64,000 bases of DNA from Bradyrhizobium nivariense (GTDB taxonomy: Bacteria > Pseudomonadota > Alphaproteobacteria > Rhizobiales > Xanthobacteraceae): NCBI RefSeq assembly GCF_029846715.1, contig NZ_JARVWW010000034.1, positions 22,868 to 86,867 of the forward strand, written 5' to 3'. A program made the translations under genes and the position numbers. A model generated the notes under the pieces. It searched no databases, was not told the DNA's origin, and saw only the letters and a list, made by a program, of their open reading frames with translations. Below, one piece after another: positions 62,894 to 64,000 of this stretch. Every line of letters begins with the position of its first letter. Position 1 is the first letter of the stretch.

Positions 62894-63735
62894 ATGACTG
62901 CAATCCGCGGCGCCGCCGCCATCACCGGAGCGGCAAGCGGCATCGGCCGCGCGCTGGCGATCGAGCTTGCGCGGCGCGGCTGTGACCTCGCGCTCGCCGA
63001 TCGCGACGAGGCCGGGCTGAAGGCGCTCGCGACGGAGATCGGCCAAGGACCAGACAAGGCGCGCAAGGTCAGCCTGCACCGCGTCGACGTCAGCGAGCCC
63101 GGCGACATTGCGCAGTTCGCGCGTGAGGCGACCGCCGCGCATCCCGCGCTCGGCATCGTCGTCCACAATGCCGACGTGGCGCTGATGGGGACGTTCGAGG
63201 AGATCGACCAGGCGCAGATGGACTGGCTGTTCGACATCAACTTCTGGGGCGTGGTGCACGGCACGCGCGCCTTCCTGCCGCATCTGAAGACGATGAGCGA
63301 GGCGCACATCGTCAACCTCTCCTCGATCTTCGGCATCATCGCCCCGCCGGGACAGTCGGCTTATGCCGCGGCGAAATTCGCGGTGCGCGGCTTTTCCGAG
63401 AGCGTGCGGCACGAACTTGCGGCGGCGGGAAGCACATGAGGCTGTCGGTCGTGCATCCCGGCGGCGTCGCCACCGCCATCGCGCGCAATTCGCGCACCGG
63501 GGTCGGCGTCACCGACAACGCCCGCCGGTCGCAATCGATCGAGCGGTTCGAGAACGCGGCAAAGACCACGCCGAGAGATGCCGCGCTACGCATCATCAAG
63601 GGCATCGAGAGAAACGAGCCGCGTATCCTGATCGGCAACGACGCCCGCTTCATGGACCTCCTGCAGCGTTTCCGCCCGGGAACATACTGGGCGCCATTGC
63701 AGCGCAAGCTGGAGAAGATGGCGAAGGGGAGCTAG
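62894..63735 (+). pseudogene. Short-chain dehydrogenase/reductase split by a frameshift
   Basis: The first frame (62894-63439) contains the SDR domain: TGxxxGIG as ITGAASGIGRALAIE, HNADVALMG, Ser in NLSSIF and YxxxK as YAAAKFAV. It ends with TGA just after LRHELAAAGS-like SVRHELAAAGST. The second frame (63436-63735), overlapping by ATGA, continues without loss as MRLSVVHPGGVATAIARN and the C-terminal lid. In unbroken relatives these halves are one chain of about 275-280 residues. One base is missing around 63430-63436, or the break is a sequence error. Alternatively two co-translated fragments are made. Confidence 0.8.
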
Positions 63736-63783
63736 GTATCTCACGCAGCAGCGTTGGATTTCCCGCCGGCACGACACTCTCCG

Positions 63784-63873
63784 CTGTCATTCCCCGCGGA
63801 GGCGGGGAATCCAGTACGCCGCGGCCTCTCCGTATTCTCGTGCCGCCTCTGGAATACTGGATCGCCCGCCTTC
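63784..63873. repeat. Palindromic intergenic repeat, family D copy 3 (cut at the right end)
   Basis: gctgtcattccccgcggagg...gaatccagtacgccgcgg...tctggaatactggatcgcccg matches copy 2. The right inverted arm (gggcgatgac) is missing; from about 63874 an IS-like sequence begins. Confidence 0.75.
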
Positions 63874-64000
63874 TGTTTAGACCGGACAGATCACTGACAG
63901 GTGTTCGGAGACATAGCTGACACATCAAACTGAGCTGGATTTGGTCCGATTCGGGAGGCCGTCCATGCCCTGGAACGAGGTGTCGGTGATGGATCAACGA
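63874..64000 (+). mobile_element. Left end of an IS481-like insertion sequence (continues beyond window)
   Basis: tgtttagaccggacagatca then ctgacaggtgttcggagaca resembles IS481 terminal repeats, which begin TGT. A transposase start follows at 63965. The element abuts the cut repeat D copy. The right end is outside the window, so the family call is tentative. Confidence 0.65.
63965..64000 (+). CDS. IS481-family transposase, N-terminus only
   Basis: ATG 63965 begins MPWNEVSVMDQR and runs off the window. MPWxxxSVxxxR is the usual start of IS481-type transposases of this genus (from memory). Too short to test for the HTH or DDE core. Confidence 0.6.
   Translation, partial: MPWNEVSVMDQR

Overview
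The window is GC-rich chromosomal DNA from an alphaproteobacterium, most probably Bradyrhizobium or a close relative in Nitrobacteraceae. I infer this from the protein flavour (DUF6476-RluD pair, RpoH with an intact RpoH box, single-chain acyl-CoA carboxylase, TPM/LemA cluster) and from the density of short palindromic intergenic repeats typical of that genus. No rRNA, replication origin, CRISPR array or prophage is visible. There is one tRNA gene, tRNA-Glu(CTC).

Layout. 0.2-7.6 kb: glutathione transferase, small membrane protein, secreted CxxCH protein, membrane coiled-coil protein, cyclic-nucleotide-binding/metallo-beta-lactamase pair, LemA-TPM-TPM cluster. 7.8-11 kb: enoyl-CoA hydratase plus two adjacent acyl-CoA dehydrogenases. 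11-17.6 kb: orphan molybdenum hydroxylase large subunit (AYRGAGR type), DapA-like aldolase, Tat-exported VOC protein, and an HtrA-like pseudoprotease overlapping a LuxR-type regulator. 17.7-22.7 kb: OmpR-type two-component pair, glycine-rich secreted protein, Tex. 22.9-25.7 kb: cyanuric acid amidohydrolase/barbiturase and an amidase. 26-31 kb: double-hotdog thioesterase, internally duplicated membrane protein, PoxB-like enzyme, galactonate genes dgoK-dgoA. 31-41 kb: flavin monooxygenase and flavin reductase behind two tandem sigma-54 promoters, a sigma-54 activator, single-chain acyl-CoA carboxylase, racemase-like protein, chemoreceptor. 42-45.4 kb: operon of D-aminoacylase, CobW GTPase and DUF1989 protein. 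45.4-48.4 kb: long probable repeat, Phd/PemK-like/HigA toxin-antitoxin cluster, Tat lipoprotein hydrolase.

48.5-55.8 kb looks like a small island at the 3' end of tRNA-Glu. Copies of the tRNA 3' end plus its downstream flank recur at 53.4 kb (29 of 30 bases) and in shorter form at 48.5 kb, and the arms beyond these two copies resemble each other. This suggests two stacked integrations whose integrase is gone. They carry a class A PBP and two secreted proteins, then a gene broken by an in-frame amber codon, a YbaK protein and a CBS protein. 56-63.7 kb returns to core genes: DUF6476/RluD, rpoH, N-acetylmuramoyl-alanine amidase, diguanylate cyclase, a 22-residue lysine-rich microprotein locus, LysE exporter, receiver protein and a split SDR gene. 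The window ends in the left end of an IS481-like element that cuts a palindromic repeat.

Several repeat families occur here (called A to H below). Family B is notable because its TAAA/TTTA ends supply the stop codons of three genes. The most system-like findings are the sigma-54-controlled flavin monooxygenase locus, the tRNA-Glu island, the D-aminoacylase/CobW/DUF1989 operon and the microprotein/hairpin locus.
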